This document shows positions 1 through 7,624 of a DNA stretch of 32,206 nt, one piece after another. The DNA comes from CAZJVD01 sp964549505 (GTDB lineage: Bacteria; Bdellovibrionota; UBA1018; CAZJVD01), in contig CAZJVD010000023.1 of assembly GCA_964549505.1 (NCBI GenBank), positions 1-32,206 of the forward strand, read 5' to 3'. The translations under genes were made by a program, and so were the position numbers. Position 1 is the stretch's first letter. Every line of letters begins with the position of its first letter. Below the pieces are notes generated by a model. The model did not search any database. It was not told the DNA's origin and was given only the letters and a program-made list of their open reading frames with translations.

Positions 1-60
1 AACACTCACGGCCGCGTAGAATTTAAATTCCACTCCATCGTCGCCAATCACTACTTGCAT
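1..60 (-). CDS. N-terminal fragment of an unrecognised protein (continues off the left edge)
   Basis: An ATG at 60 on the minus strand opens a 20-codon reading frame running off the window, beginning MQVVIGDDGVEFKF. A GGAG sits 8 bases before the ATG, a good ribosome binding site. The start lies 33 bases inside a sequence identical to the end of the IS at 12829-13825, in the same relative orientation as that transposase. It could therefore be the first gene of a related mobile element, but the 20 visible residues are not enough to assign a family and do not resemble the N-terminus of the other transposase. Confidence 0.4.
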   Translation of the reverse strand, partial: MQVVIGDDGVEFKFYAAVSV

Positions 61-92
61 GCGCGGTACTCCACTCACTCAACAACACACTC

Positions 93-105
93 AAGTAGGC
101 CAGTT
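93..105. repeat. Solo copy of the IS inverted-repeat tip
   Basis: The 13 bases aagtaggccagtt are identical to 13812-13824, the right tip of the IS further along, and their reverse complement agrees at 12 of 13 positions with the left tip at 12830-12842. An aacaac block also occurs just inside both ends (81-86 here, 13805-13810 there), although the spacing differs by several bases. This suggests a related element extends left of the window, ending about 20 bases beyond the histidine kinase stop codon. Confidence 0.45.
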
Positions 106-124
106 CTAGAGTCTTTAACTTAGT

Positions 125-1834
125 CTAGGCCCCAAACGGCAGAACAATCTTGAACCGTGTATTCGGTGATTCGGAATCGTACTCAAGCCGCCCTTGATGA
201 GACTCAACAATCCCCTTCGCAATACTCAAGCCCAGCCCCGTTCCTTCGCCCGGACCCTTTGTTGTGAAAAACGGGAGCATCATTTTCTCGACAATCGATT
301 GCGGAATGGCGCGACCACTGTCGGTGATCGAGATCTCGAGTTCTTCGCCGGCGCGATGAAACTCGATATGGACCCACGGTTCCGCCTGCTTCCTGACGGC
401 GTCAAAGGCATTGTTCAGAATATTGAGAAGAACCTGCGAGATGTCGGTCGCGCGACAGTAGAGGTTGATCTCCGGATCGTACGCGCCGATTGTGAGGTCG
501 ACGTGATGGTTCTTGAATCGCTCCGTGCAGAGGATCATCGTTTCATCGAGGATCTTTTTCAGGGGGACGATCTCGCGGCCATCACGGCTCGTATCCCGTG
601 AGAACGTACGCAAGCTGTTCACAATCGTCGAGATACGTTTGATGCTGAACACGGCAACATCCAAGCGCTTCAGGAGATCAGGATCGGTGGTGGGTTGGGT
701 GAACCACTTTTTGATCACTTGCGTTTGAAGCGACAGGACCGTCAACGGAGTGTTGATCTCGTGAGCCAGCCCGCCAGCCATTTCTCCCAAAGCCGACATC
801 TTAGCGCTGTTCATGAGTTGCGCCTGCTGCTCGGCGATCTGAGATTCGGCCTGCTTACGTTCAGAAATATCGCGTCCAACATAGACGAAGCTTTTTGACT
901 GCCCGTCTGCTGTCTTAACCAGTGATCTCGAAAACAAGAAAGGTACTTTTAAACCATCTTCGCGTGTGAACTCCGTTTCAAGGTTTTTAAATACGAACGT
1001 GTCATGCACGAAAGAAAACTGACTCTTATTCGAGAAAAAATCTTCTGCCGCTTTGTTGATCCACTCGACTTTTCCGCCGATGTCCGTGACAACGATGACC
1101 TCGCTTGTCGACATGAGAATCCCACTCACAAACTCTTTCGTGACCATCGTGTTCTCGAGATTATCGAGCATCGAGTTGAAGGCACTTTCCAGTTTTCCAA
1201 TCTCATCGTTACGCGAAACCTGAATACGATGTTGGAAGTCGCCGCGGCCCCACTTATTGGCGTGCTTTTCGAGTTCTGAGATCGGCTTGGTGACCGCTCG
1301 TCGCATAACAAACGCGAGAAGAAGTGCGATCGCCATCGAGCAAAGGAGCAGGGTGCCAGCAAGACGCCAGCGCATCGACTCGAGTGTCGCGTCGATCGTG
1401 TTTTTCGATAACCAAAGCGTTACTTCTCCCACGTTCCACCGTGAGGGGAGCGTGTCGCCTTCCACGGTGATGGGGGAGGACATGAACAGGTATCCCGAAG
1501 TATCGTCCGGAACGCTACCCACCGAGGCGAGCACTTGACCGTCCTTGGCGATCTGAACAAAAGCGATGTCCGGATTTTTTTCGCGTGCATTAACCAGGGT
1601 CGTGTTCATGACCGGAATATCGTTCGATAGGACGGCATCGATATTGGAGTACGCGAGCATGTCGGCGATCGAGTGTCCGTTACGCACAAGAACAGCGCCC
1701 AGCTCCTGTTTTTGCCGATGAATCAAGTAGACGCTCGAGAATGCAAAACAGACTGCGACCGTCAACACGATCAGAAGAGGAATCTTCGCTCCCAAGCTAA
1801 CGTTTCTCAGAAGGCCTCTAAAACTGTTCAGCAA
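125..1834 (-). CDS. Membrane sensor histidine kinase (HAMP-PAS-HisKA-HATPase)
   Basis: A 569-residue inner-membrane sensor kinase that would autophosphorylate and pass phosphate to a response regulator. The layout is TM1 at about 17-38, a periplasmic sensor region to about 155, TM2 at 158-177, HAMP at 178-230, PAS at about 235-330, and HisKA with the phospho-acceptor His358 in GGLAHEINTP. The ATPase domain has an N box (NILNNAFDAV, 471-480), a G1 box at 505-511 and a GTGLGLSIAKG box at 531-541. The G1 box reads DSGRAIP, with Ala where the second Gly is usual; the rest looks functional. The start is TTG at 1834 with AAAGGGATG just upstream. The first 17 bases overlap the end of the binding-protein gene, so translation is probably coupled and the two proteins likely sense together. 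No response regulator is visible in the window. Confidence 0.93.
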   Translation of the reverse strand: MLNSFRGLLRNVSLGAKIPLLIVLTVAVCFAFSSVYLIHRQKQELGAVLVRNGHSIADMLAYSNIDAVLSNDIPVMNTTLVNAREKNPDIAFVQIAKDGQVLASVGSVPDDTSGYLFMSSPITVEGDTLPSRWNVGEVTLWLSKNTIDATLESMRWRLAGTLLLCSMAIALLLAFVMRRAVTKPISELEKHANKWGRGDFQHRIQVSRNDEIGKLESAFNSMLDNLENTMVTKEFVSGILMSTSEVIVVTDIGGKVEWINKAAEDFFSNKSQFSFVHDTFVFKNLETEFTREDGLKVPFLFSRSLVKTADGQSKSFVYVGRDISERKQAESQIAEQQAQLMNSAKMSALGEMAGGLAHEINTPLTVLSLQTQVIKKWFTQPTTDPDLLKRLDVAVFSIKRISTIVNSLRTFSRDTSRDGREIVPLKKILDETMILCTERFKNHHVDLTIGAYDPEINLYCRATDISQVLLNILNNAFDAVRKQAEPWVHIEFHRAGEELEISITDSGRAIPQSIVEKMMLPFFTTKGPGEGTGLGLSIAKGIVESHQGRLEYDSESPNTRFKIVLPFGA

Positions 1835-2645
1835 GTTTCATCCCTTTCTGGACAGACGTTAACACCGACCAATCAATATCTTTGAAGCCGTCGATCTTCA
1901 GTTCCTTTAGCACCGGCGAACTCTTTGGGATACCCAACAGCGCTTCCCGAAAGGATTTTACAAGTGCTAGGTCTGTCGTAGAGCTGCACACCCACGGTTT
2001 TGTAGCATTTGGAAAATCTGCAATCGCGCGCAGGCCCAGGTTCGCATACTTCTTGAAGCTGTTGACATGAACGACGCCAGCATCGAACTGTTTCGAAAGA
2101 ACGGCGTTCGCTACTTTGTCGTGTCGTCCAACATACGCATATCGATTGAGATCCTTCGCGTGAATATTATTTTTCACGAGTTCCGCTTGGCTGAGGAATC
2201 GACCGATGGTGGATTCTCGATCTCCAAATGCGAAGCGCTTGTCTTTCAGGTCGCTCATAGACTGAATCGGACTGTCGGTTCGTACAATAAACACACCCCG
2301 AATAATCTCGGATCCGTTCTCGGTTTCAATAGCTAAAGACTGAATGCGATCGTTTTTTTTGCGAGCCATAATGAAGCTCGCAGGTCCTAAGCGCGCGCAA
2401 TCGAAACTCCCTTGGACAATCGATCGGATGCCTTCCAAATAGCTCGGAACAATCTTGAGACGTAGGTGAACGTCGTGTCCGCGCGACTGGAGATCTTTTT
2501 CAACATGTTCAAGAATCGGCATCAGCTGGACATAGAGCTCCGATGCCTTTTCCGAGGTATAGACCCCAAAGACCAGATCCTTCGCCTCGGTAACAAGGGG
2601 AAGAATCAATACTACGAAGAACAGCCGGAGCGAACGACAGAACAT
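1818..2645 (-). CDS. PhnD-like periplasmic substrate-binding protein
   Basis: A periplasmic binding protein of the phosphate/phosphite/phosphonate (PhnD-like) type. An N-terminal signal peptide (hydrophobic LFFVVLILPLVTEA) is followed by the two-lobed fold. The family-typical segment FAFGDRESTIGRFL lies at about 141-154 counted from an upstream TTG at 2651. I prefer the ATG at 2645, preceded by AGG at 6-base spacing, giving 275 residues; the TTG at 2651 would add two residues. There is no ABC permease or ATPase beside it. Instead the gene overlaps a membrane histidine kinase, so the likely job is ligand presentation to that sensor rather than uptake. The ligand cannot be read from the sequence. 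Confidence 0.85.
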   Translation of the reverse strand: MFCRSLRLFFVVLILPLVTEAKDLVFGVYTSEKASELYVQLMPILEHVEKDLQSRGHDVHLRLKIVPSYLEGIRSIVQGSFDCARLGPASFIMARKKNDRIQSLAIETENGSEIIRGVFIVRTDSPIQSMSDLKDKRFAFGDRESTIGRFLSQAELVKNNIHAKDLNRYAYVGRHDKVANAVLSKQFDAGVVHVNSFKKYANLGLRAIADFPNATKPWVCSSTTDLALVKSFREALLGIPKSSPVLKELKIDGFKDIDWSVLTSVQKGMKLAEQF

Positions 2646-2699
2646 GTTCAACCTGGTTGTGACTCGCTATACCAACCTTAGGTCGACTTACAAAGGACT

Positions 2700-2730
2700 T
2701 TGACTGGCAACGCGTAGCAGTGTCAGTCAA
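2700..2730 (-). terminator. Hairpin after the cold-shock gene
   Basis: Ten-base arms (2700-2709 and 2721-2730) pair with one G-U wobble around an 11-base loop, beginning 28 bases after the cold-shock stop codon. On the minus strand the hairpin is followed by AGTCCTTTG, a poor U-tract. It separates the cold-shock/enolase group from the binding-protein/kinase pair, so it may be a weak intrinsic terminator. Confidence 0.45.
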
Positions 2731-2757
2731 CGAAATAAGTCGGAGAATGTTCGCAGT

Positions 2758-2979
2758 TTACTCTGAGCTGACGACGTTCTGTGCCTGCAGTCCTTTACGA
2801 CTTTCATAGACGTCGAACTCGACCGACTGTCCTTCTGCAAGCGTCTTGTAACCATTTGTGGTGATGGCGCTGTAGTGGACGAAAAGCTCCGTCCCATCCT
2901 GGCACTCAATCATTCCAAATCCTTTTGTGTCATTGAACCATTTGACTCGTCCTAAAGCCATTGATGCCGTGACCTCCAT
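2758..2979 (-). CDS. Cold-shock domain protein (CspA family)
   Basis: A single cold-shock domain that binds single-stranded RNA/DNA and acts as an RNA chaperone. The RNP1-type segment KGFGMI and the RNP2-type segment LFVHYSAI are both present. The frame stays open to 3078, but that would overlap the upstream ftsB-like gene. The 73-residue form from ATG 2979 has AAGGGG 7 bases upstream and fits the usual 65-75 residue length. ATG 2961 (MALGRVKWF, 67 residues) is also possible, with GGAGG 11 bases upstream. A hairpin follows the gene. Confidence 0.92.
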   Translation of the reverse strand: MEVTASMALGRVKWFNDTKGFGMIECQDGTELFVHYSAITTNGYKTLAEGQSVEFDVYESRKGLQAQNVVSSE

Positions 2980-3043
2980 GGGGTTGCCCCTTATAAAAGT
3001 CTGAATAAGCTGCGTGGCATTGTCAATGAGGTGGATGAAGACT

Positions 3044-3355
3044 CTACTCGTTAGGCGTGAAATCGAAGATGATTTCATCGCGCCGGGCGTAGCCTAAGAC
3101 CGTTCGGACCGTGGCTTCCTGAGTGACGGTGTCGCGCTCTAGCGCGGTTTTAACGGCCGTGAGGCGAGCGGTCTCGCGTTCGAACGCATTTAACGAATTT
3201 AACTTTTCTTGATGAAGGACTTTAAGTCGAAGGAATTGAATAAGGCCGGGACTTCGGGTCCAATGGCTCGCAAATCCTGTGACAAGCAAGATCCACACAG
3301 AGAAGACACCAAGCCATATTTTTGTCGGTCGACTGAGAAACATTTTTCTAAGCAC
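3044..3355 (-). CDS. FtsB/DivIC-like septum formation protein
   Basis: A 103-residue bitopic membrane protein. A short basic cytoplasmic end is followed by one TM helix at about 12-31, then a heptad-rich stretch at about 45-80 (RLKVLHQEKLNSLNAFERE), then an ending VLGYARRDEIIFDF that matches the conserved tail of FtsB/DivIC proteins. In that family the protein joins FtsL and FtsQ in the divisome. The gene overlaps the end of enolase by 8 bases, and eno-ftsB adjacency is well known in proteobacteria, which supports the call. The symbol is left blank because the sequence similarity is short. Confidence 0.8.
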   Translation of the reverse strand: MLRKMFLSRPTKIWLGVFSVWILLVTGFASHWTRSPGLIQFLRLKVLHQEKLNSLNAFERETARLTAVKTALERDTVTQEATVRTVLGYARRDEIIFDFTPNE

Positions 3356-4700
3356 CTGCTAGTGCTGATTTTCCCGCAAATACCGCCGACTTTCCAAGGT
3401 TTTCTTCAATTCGAAGCAGTTGGTTGTACTTTGCGGTCCGATCCGACCGAGACAGGGAGCCTGTCTTGATCTGACCGCAGCCGCTACCGACCGCAAGATC
3501 GGCGATGAAGGTGTCCTCGGTTTCGCCGCTCCGATGCGACGTGATCGCGGAGAACCCCGACTGCTGTGCGAGCCGAATGGCTTCGAGTGTTTCTGTCACG
3601 GTTCCGATCTGATTGAGTTTGATCAAGATCGCGTTGGCGGCGCGTGTTTCGATGCCTTTTTTCAAAAAGGACGTGTTGGTCACGAAAAGGTCGTCACCAA
3701 CGATTTGAGTTGTCTTGCCGAGCGCTTGCGTGAGGATTTGCCAGCCTTCCCAATCGCGTTCCGAAAGACCGTCTTCAATGGATACGATTGGATAGCGATC
3801 GACCCACTCGGAAAAGAGTTTGATCATTTGCTCGGACGATCGTTCCTTTCCTTCGAAACGATAAACAGCAGGACGTTCTGGGGTGTCGAGTTCGCTCGAC
3901 GCGCAGTCGAGAGCTAAGAATATATCCTTACCGGGACGATAGCCGGCATCTCCAATGGCCTGCAGGAGTATCTGAATGGCTTGTTCGTGCTGGTTCTTGC
4001 CTTGGAAAACAGGAGCGAAACCTCCTTCGTCGCCAACCGATGTCGAAAGTCCTTTTTGGTGGAGAAGTTTTTTGAGTGTTTGAAAAACCTCAGCTCCAGC
4101 TCGGAGGGCGTCGGAAAAACGCGTGAAACCCGACGGCACGATCATGAACTCTTGGAAGTTAAGACCGTTGTCTGCATGTTTTCCACCATTGATGACGTTC
4201 ATGAGTGGGGTTGGCAACGTCATCTTGTCCGTGCCCATCCACTCGGCGATCAGCTGATAGACTGGGATTCGCAGTGCGCTCGCTACAGCACGTGTGAAAG
4301 CCATGCTGACACTGAGGATCGCATTGGCGCCAAGCTCGCTCTTGTTGGCTGTTCCATCGAGACTCATCAAGCGGTCGTCCAGAAGGCTCAAGCGGCTGAA
4401 GTCCTGATTGACGATGGCGGGGGCGATCTTTTCTTCGACGTGACCTACAGCTTTCATCACGCCTTTGCCTAGGAACTTTTTTGCATCACCATCGCGCAGT
4501 TCGAGTGCTTCGTGTGCGCCTGTCGACGCACCGCTTGGAACCGAGGCGCGTCCGATAATCATTTCGCCCGAGAATTTTGGGTCCTCGACCCAGACTTCGG
4601 TTTCGACGGTCGGAAGTCCGCGCGAGTCGAGGATCTGGCGGGCGTGAACACGTTTGATTCGAGCGCTGAAGCTTTGTGAATTGTTGGGTGTCGTTCGCAT
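3348..4700 (-). CDS. eno: Enolase (phosphopyruvate hydratase)
   Basis: Interconverts 2-phosphoglycerate and phosphoenolpyruvate in glycolysis; a Mg-dependent cytosolic enzyme. The 450-residue protein has all the hallmark segments: SGASTGAHEALELRDGD, NVINGGKHADNGLNFQEF, SVGDEGGFAP, the metal ligands in LALDCASS, SIEDGLSE and IVGDDLFVTN, the catalytic Lys in LIKLNQIGT and the signature SHRSGETEDTFIADLA. It carries about ten extra residues before the usual N-terminus (RIKRVHARQILDSRG). No in-frame alternative start was seen there, and no strong ribosome binding site precedes 4700. It is 22 bases downstream of the CheW-like gene and overlaps the FtsB-like gene, so the group is probably one operon. 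Confidence 0.97.
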   Translation of the reverse strand: MRTTPNNSQSFSARIKRVHARQILDSRGLPTVETEVWVEDPKFSGEMIIGRASVPSGASTGAHEALELRDGDAKKFLGKGVMKAVGHVEEKIAPAIVNQDFSRLSLLDDRLMSLDGTANKSELGANAILSVSMAFTRAVASALRIPVYQLIAEWMGTDKMTLPTPLMNVINGGKHADNGLNFQEFMIVPSGFTRFSDALRAGAEVFQTLKKLLHQKGLSTSVGDEGGFAPVFQGKNQHEQAIQILLQAIGDAGYRPGKDIFLALDCASSELDTPERPAVYRFEGKERSSEQMIKLFSEWVDRYPIVSIEDGLSERDWEGWQILTQALGKTTQIVGDDLFVTNTSFLKKGIETRAANAILIKLNQIGTVTETLEAIRLAQQSGFSAITSHRSGETEDTFIADLAVGSGCGQIKTGSLSRSDRTAKYNQLLRIEENLGKSAVFAGKSALAGA

Positions 4701-4722
4701 GGTGCGAAGCGTATCGCAAAAC

Positions 4723-5646
4723 CTACTTCAGCGGCAGAGCAAAATAGCCTGGGTTCAGCATGAAGATCGGCGGCGCCTTCGGCGCTTCCTTAAGGATTCC
4801 TTTTAAAATGCGTCCCAGCTGATGCGGTGCTGTCGAACCGAAACTGGAGAGCGCTTTTTCGGTAAACTCTTGAGCGCGGCGCAGACCTTCGATGCCATCC
4901 ACAGCCCATGCGGCCATTCGGCCACCCGCTTTGATCGCTAAATAGACAGAGCCCGCTTCTCCCGAGATGCCGAGAAGTCCGCGAATGTCTTTCAGAGTCA
5001 AAGTTCCTTCGGGGGTATCGACCGACCGACTGAGAAGATCCTTCGTTGTGATTCGTCCAACGCGAACGACGTACTCAACGCCGAGTGCGTAGCGGCGTCC
5101 CGAAACGCGAAATACGATGTACGCATCGGGTGTGGCAGTCGTGCGCGTGACCGATACGGCTGTCGGCGCGGTGAACGTTTCGTCCGTCGTTCTGTTGTGA
5201 GCTTCTTCGTGCAGTTCCGGGCCTGATGGCCGACTCGCGTGCCGACTGGGTTCGGTGATGAGACCGCGATGCAATGTTTCGAGACGCGACAGGAGACGAA
5301 CGCGAGCGACGCGTTGCTCAGATCCCGGAGTATCCTGAGTCATCACACGGTAGAGCGAAGCATGCAGGAGGTAGAGTCCTTCTTTGTAAAGTCGGCGTGC
5401 GGTTTCGGCAACATCGCTGGGCCAGGTCTCTTCGCAGGCACGTGCCAAGCGTGCGAGACTCCGCGGAATGAGGGCCAGATCTTTGAGACCGCGACTGCGC
5501 AAGGTCGTCGCAACCAGCTCACAAAATCTTGACTGTTCTTCGCGTACGTCGAACTGCAGATCTTTTTTCTTTTCTGCTTCGATAGCGACGCTTGTCGATT
5601 CAAGAAACTGCTTCTCGTGTTCAGGTAGGTTAATGAAAGATCGCAT
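4723..5646 (-). CDS. CheW-like domain protein with an unassigned helical N-terminus
   Basis: The 307-residue cytosolic protein has two parts. Residues about 1-130 are charged and probably helical, with no domain I recognise. A Thr/Ser/Pro-rich linker (130-172) leads to residues 174-307, which look like a diverged CheW fold: AYIVFRVSGRRYALGVEYV at the start, a GILKEAPKAPPIFMLNPG segment near the end, and a hydrophobic finish. CheW domains normally bind chemoreceptors and CheA, but no che gene is nearby. GAGGGA precedes the ATG by 8 bases. Its position immediately before eno suggests shared transcription. The CheW assignment rests on fold-like pattern only. Confidence 0.6.
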   Translation of the reverse strand: MRSFINLPEHEKQFLESTSVAIEAEKKKDLQFDVREEQSRFCELVATTLRSRGLKDLALIPRSLARLARACEETWPSDVAETARRLYKEGLYLLHASLYRVMTQDTPGSEQRVARVRLLSRLETLHRGLITEPSRHASRPSGPELHEEAHNRTTDETFTAPTAVSVTRTTATPDAYIVFRVSGRRYALGVEYVVRVGRITTKDLLSRSVDTPEGTLTLKDIRGLLGISGEAGSVYLAIKAGGRMAAWAVDGIEGLRRAQEFTEKALSSFGSTAPHQLGRILKGILKEAPKAPPIFMLNPGYFALPLK

Positions 5647-5733
5647 CCGTTCGGTCCCTCAGTCACGTATCGGTGCTGGGACCCTGAACTCGATGGGAAA
5701 ATACTGCCGCTAGGTTGGGTGCTCTTTTCGCGC

Positions 5734-6534
5734 CTAGGGCTTCGAACACGAAGGACGTCGTCCTGCAGCCATCGCACTTTGATACGTCGTACGGGCAGAA
5801 GCCATGTGAGCCGTGAGGTCTTCCATGCGCTTTTCGTTCGAAGGATGGGTCGAAAGCCATTGCGGCGGCTGTTTTCCGCCCGAGGCTTTCGCCATGTTCC
5901 TCCAAAGTTCTACGGATTGTTCTGGATTGAAGCCGGCGCGAGCCATGAGATCTAAGCCGATGAGATCCGCTTCCGACTCTTGCTTACGTCCATGTGGGAG
6001 AAGCACACCAAACTGTGTTCCGAGCCCCAGTGCGGCCATCAGGGTCGCCTGATCTTTTGATCCCGACGTCGCGACGCTCGCAATCGCCAGTCCACCTTGG
6101 GCTGCCATAGCCTGCGAAACGCGTTCGTTGCCGTGACGTGCAATCACGTGACCAACCTCGTGTCCGAGCACAGCGCCCAACTGATCGGCCGTGTTGGCAA
6201 CCGAAAGAATCCCTGTGTGCACTCCGATTTTTCCGCCAGGAAGTGCGAACGCATTAGCGCTGGGATCGCGAAAAACAACGATCTCCCAATCTTTCACGCC
6301 GGTTTTATCCGAAGCTTCGCGTGCCACAGCGCCAGCCACGCATTTCACGTAGGCGTTGACTGCGGGATCGTGTTCGATCGCTTGCTTGGATTTCATCTCG
6401 GAAAAAGCTTGAGTGCCCATCGAGTTCATCTGTCCATCACCCACGAGCAAAAGTTGATGGCGCCCGGTGGGAGACGTCGCACAACCGTGAAAAAACAGTC
6501 CCAAAAACACGTAAAACAAAGCTGATTTCGTCAT
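5734..6534 (-). CDS. M48-family metalloprotease, putative lipoprotein
   Basis: A 266-residue zinc peptidase of the M48 (Oma1/LoiP/BepA-like) family, probably acting in the periplasm on envelope proteins. The active site HEVGH is at 125-129 and the third zinc ligand is Glu188 in ESEADLIGLD. The family ending THPSNEKRMEDL is present. The N-terminus is a short hydrophobic signal with FHGC, so Cys18 may be lipidated, though this is a weak lipobox. It lacks the TPR tail of BepA. It is divergent from the diheme cytochrome gene and 87 bases upstream of the CheW-like gene. Confidence 0.92.
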   Translation of the reverse strand: MTKSALFYVFLGLFFHGCATSPTGRHQLLLVGDGQMNSMGTQAFSEMKSKQAIEHDPAVNAYVKCVAGAVAREASDKTGVKDWEIVVFRDPSANAFALPGGKIGVHTGILSVANTADQLGAVLGHEVGHVIARHGNERVSQAMAAQGGLAIASVATSGSKDQATLMAALGLGTQFGVLLPHGRKQESEADLIGLDLMARAGFNPEQSVELWRNMAKASGGKQPPQWLSTHPSNEKRMEDLTAHMASARTTYQSAMAAGRRPSCSKP

Positions 6535-6610
6535 GAAGGTGACAGTAACACAACGTCGTCAGAAAACTAACACTGGGGCTTCCGGAAAATCATAGAGACA
6601 ATGAAATGGC

Positions 6611-7624
6611 GTGGGGGGGCTTGGGTTGCTTTGCATCCTTTGGGGAATCACGAACGCCTTAGCGTCGGGTGTTCCAGCTACGCTTCGGGCCACTGGCTTT
6701 TTCGAATCGGATGTTGAGAAGTTTACGCCAGCCTACACACTCTGGTCGGACGGTTTAGAAAAAGAACGCCACGTGCGCTTGCCGACGGGTGCGGTGATTG
6801 ACAATTCTGACCCAGAAAATTTTCTCTTCCCTGACGGCACCGCTTTCTGGAAAACGTTTTTCGGCGGGAGCACTTCGGGTCGCCGTGTTCCTATTGAAAC
6901 GCGCTATATGAAAAAGAACTCGGATCAGTGGACGTTTCTCTCGTACCGCTGGAACGCGGAGGGCACCGACGCTCGCCTTGCGAGCGAAAATGGCGAGACG
7001 GATGTTTGGGATTTTGGCGATGGAACATCGCACGCGATTCCGGCGCGATTCGATTGTCGCGAATGTCATGACGGCGGCCGTGACCCTGTACTGGGGTTTA
7101 CCGGACTGAACTTGAGTCCTGCTGAGAATGTTTCTTCGTCACTCACACTCGCGGCACTCGCTCGCCAGGGGCGTCTCAGTACGCCGTATGCTACCTGGCC
7201 ATCCATCCCAGCACGTTCGTCGCTCGAGCGACAAGCCATCGGGACTCTGGTGGCAAACTGTGCGAGTTGCCATCGTCCGTCGGGTCGCGCGAGTTTTACG
7301 GGATTGTTCTTTCAGTTTGTTCCCGATACGGCCTTAGAGAAGCTTCCCATTTTCGAGACCGCGGTCCGGCAGGAGACGGGGTTTCCGATACCGGGTCATG
7401 AACGGGATTCGTATCGTATTCTTCCGGGAGATCCGGACCGAAGCGCGGTTCTTTACCGCATGAGTTCGCGTGTTCCCGGAGACGCGATGCCAAGCTTAGG
7501 CACCGTGCGTCCGCCAAAGGAGAGCGCCGAGCTGGTTCGTGATTGGATCAGGAGCTTACCTGCGCTCAGTGTACACGTTGGTCCGCGAGGTAGGCCGGCG
7601 CGTTTCCGGAGAGAAGCGCGATGA
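6611..7624 (+). CDS. Secreted diheme c-type cytochrome (SO2930-like)
   Basis: An exported protein of 337 residues from a GTG start, with two heme c motifs, CRECH (149-153) and CASCH (217-221), and a later Met-bearing segment (YRMSSRVPGDAMPSLG) typical of an axial ligand. The N-terminal half (PAYTLWSDGLEKERHVRLP, FPDGTAFWKTFF) matches what I know of the SO2930-type diheme family. The start is odd: from the ATG at 6601, frame 1 runs through a seven-G tract into the wrong frame. With six Gs it would read MKWRGGLGLLCIL, a proper basic signal peptide, whereas the GTG start has no basic residues and no nearby ribosome site. The 3' end overlaps the convergent gene by 59 bases. Confidence 0.85.
   Translation: MGGLGLLCILWGITNALASGVPATLRATGFFESDVEKFTPAYTLWSDGLEKERHVRLPTGAVIDNSDPENFLFPDGTAFWKTFFGGSTSGRRVPIETRYMKKNSDQWTFLSYRWNAEGTDARLASENGETDVWDFGDGTSHAIPARFDCRECHDGGRDPVLGFTGLNLSPAENVSSSLTLAALARQGRLSTPYATWPSIPARSSLERQAIGTLVANCASCHRPSGRASFTGLFFQFVPDTALEKLPIFETAVRQETGFPIPGHERDSYRILPGDPDRSAVLYRMSSRVPGDAMPSLGTVRPPKESAELVRDWIRSLPALSVHVGPRGRPARFRREAR

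Noticed and set aside
2990..3026. Perfect TTGACA (minus strand, 3021-3026) as a cold-shock gene promoter
   Set aside because: No -10 hexamer at 16-18 bases; the nearest TATAAG is too far away.
2979..3078. Longer cold-shock protein start
   Set aside because: It would overlap the ftsB-like gene and add a head absent from the family.
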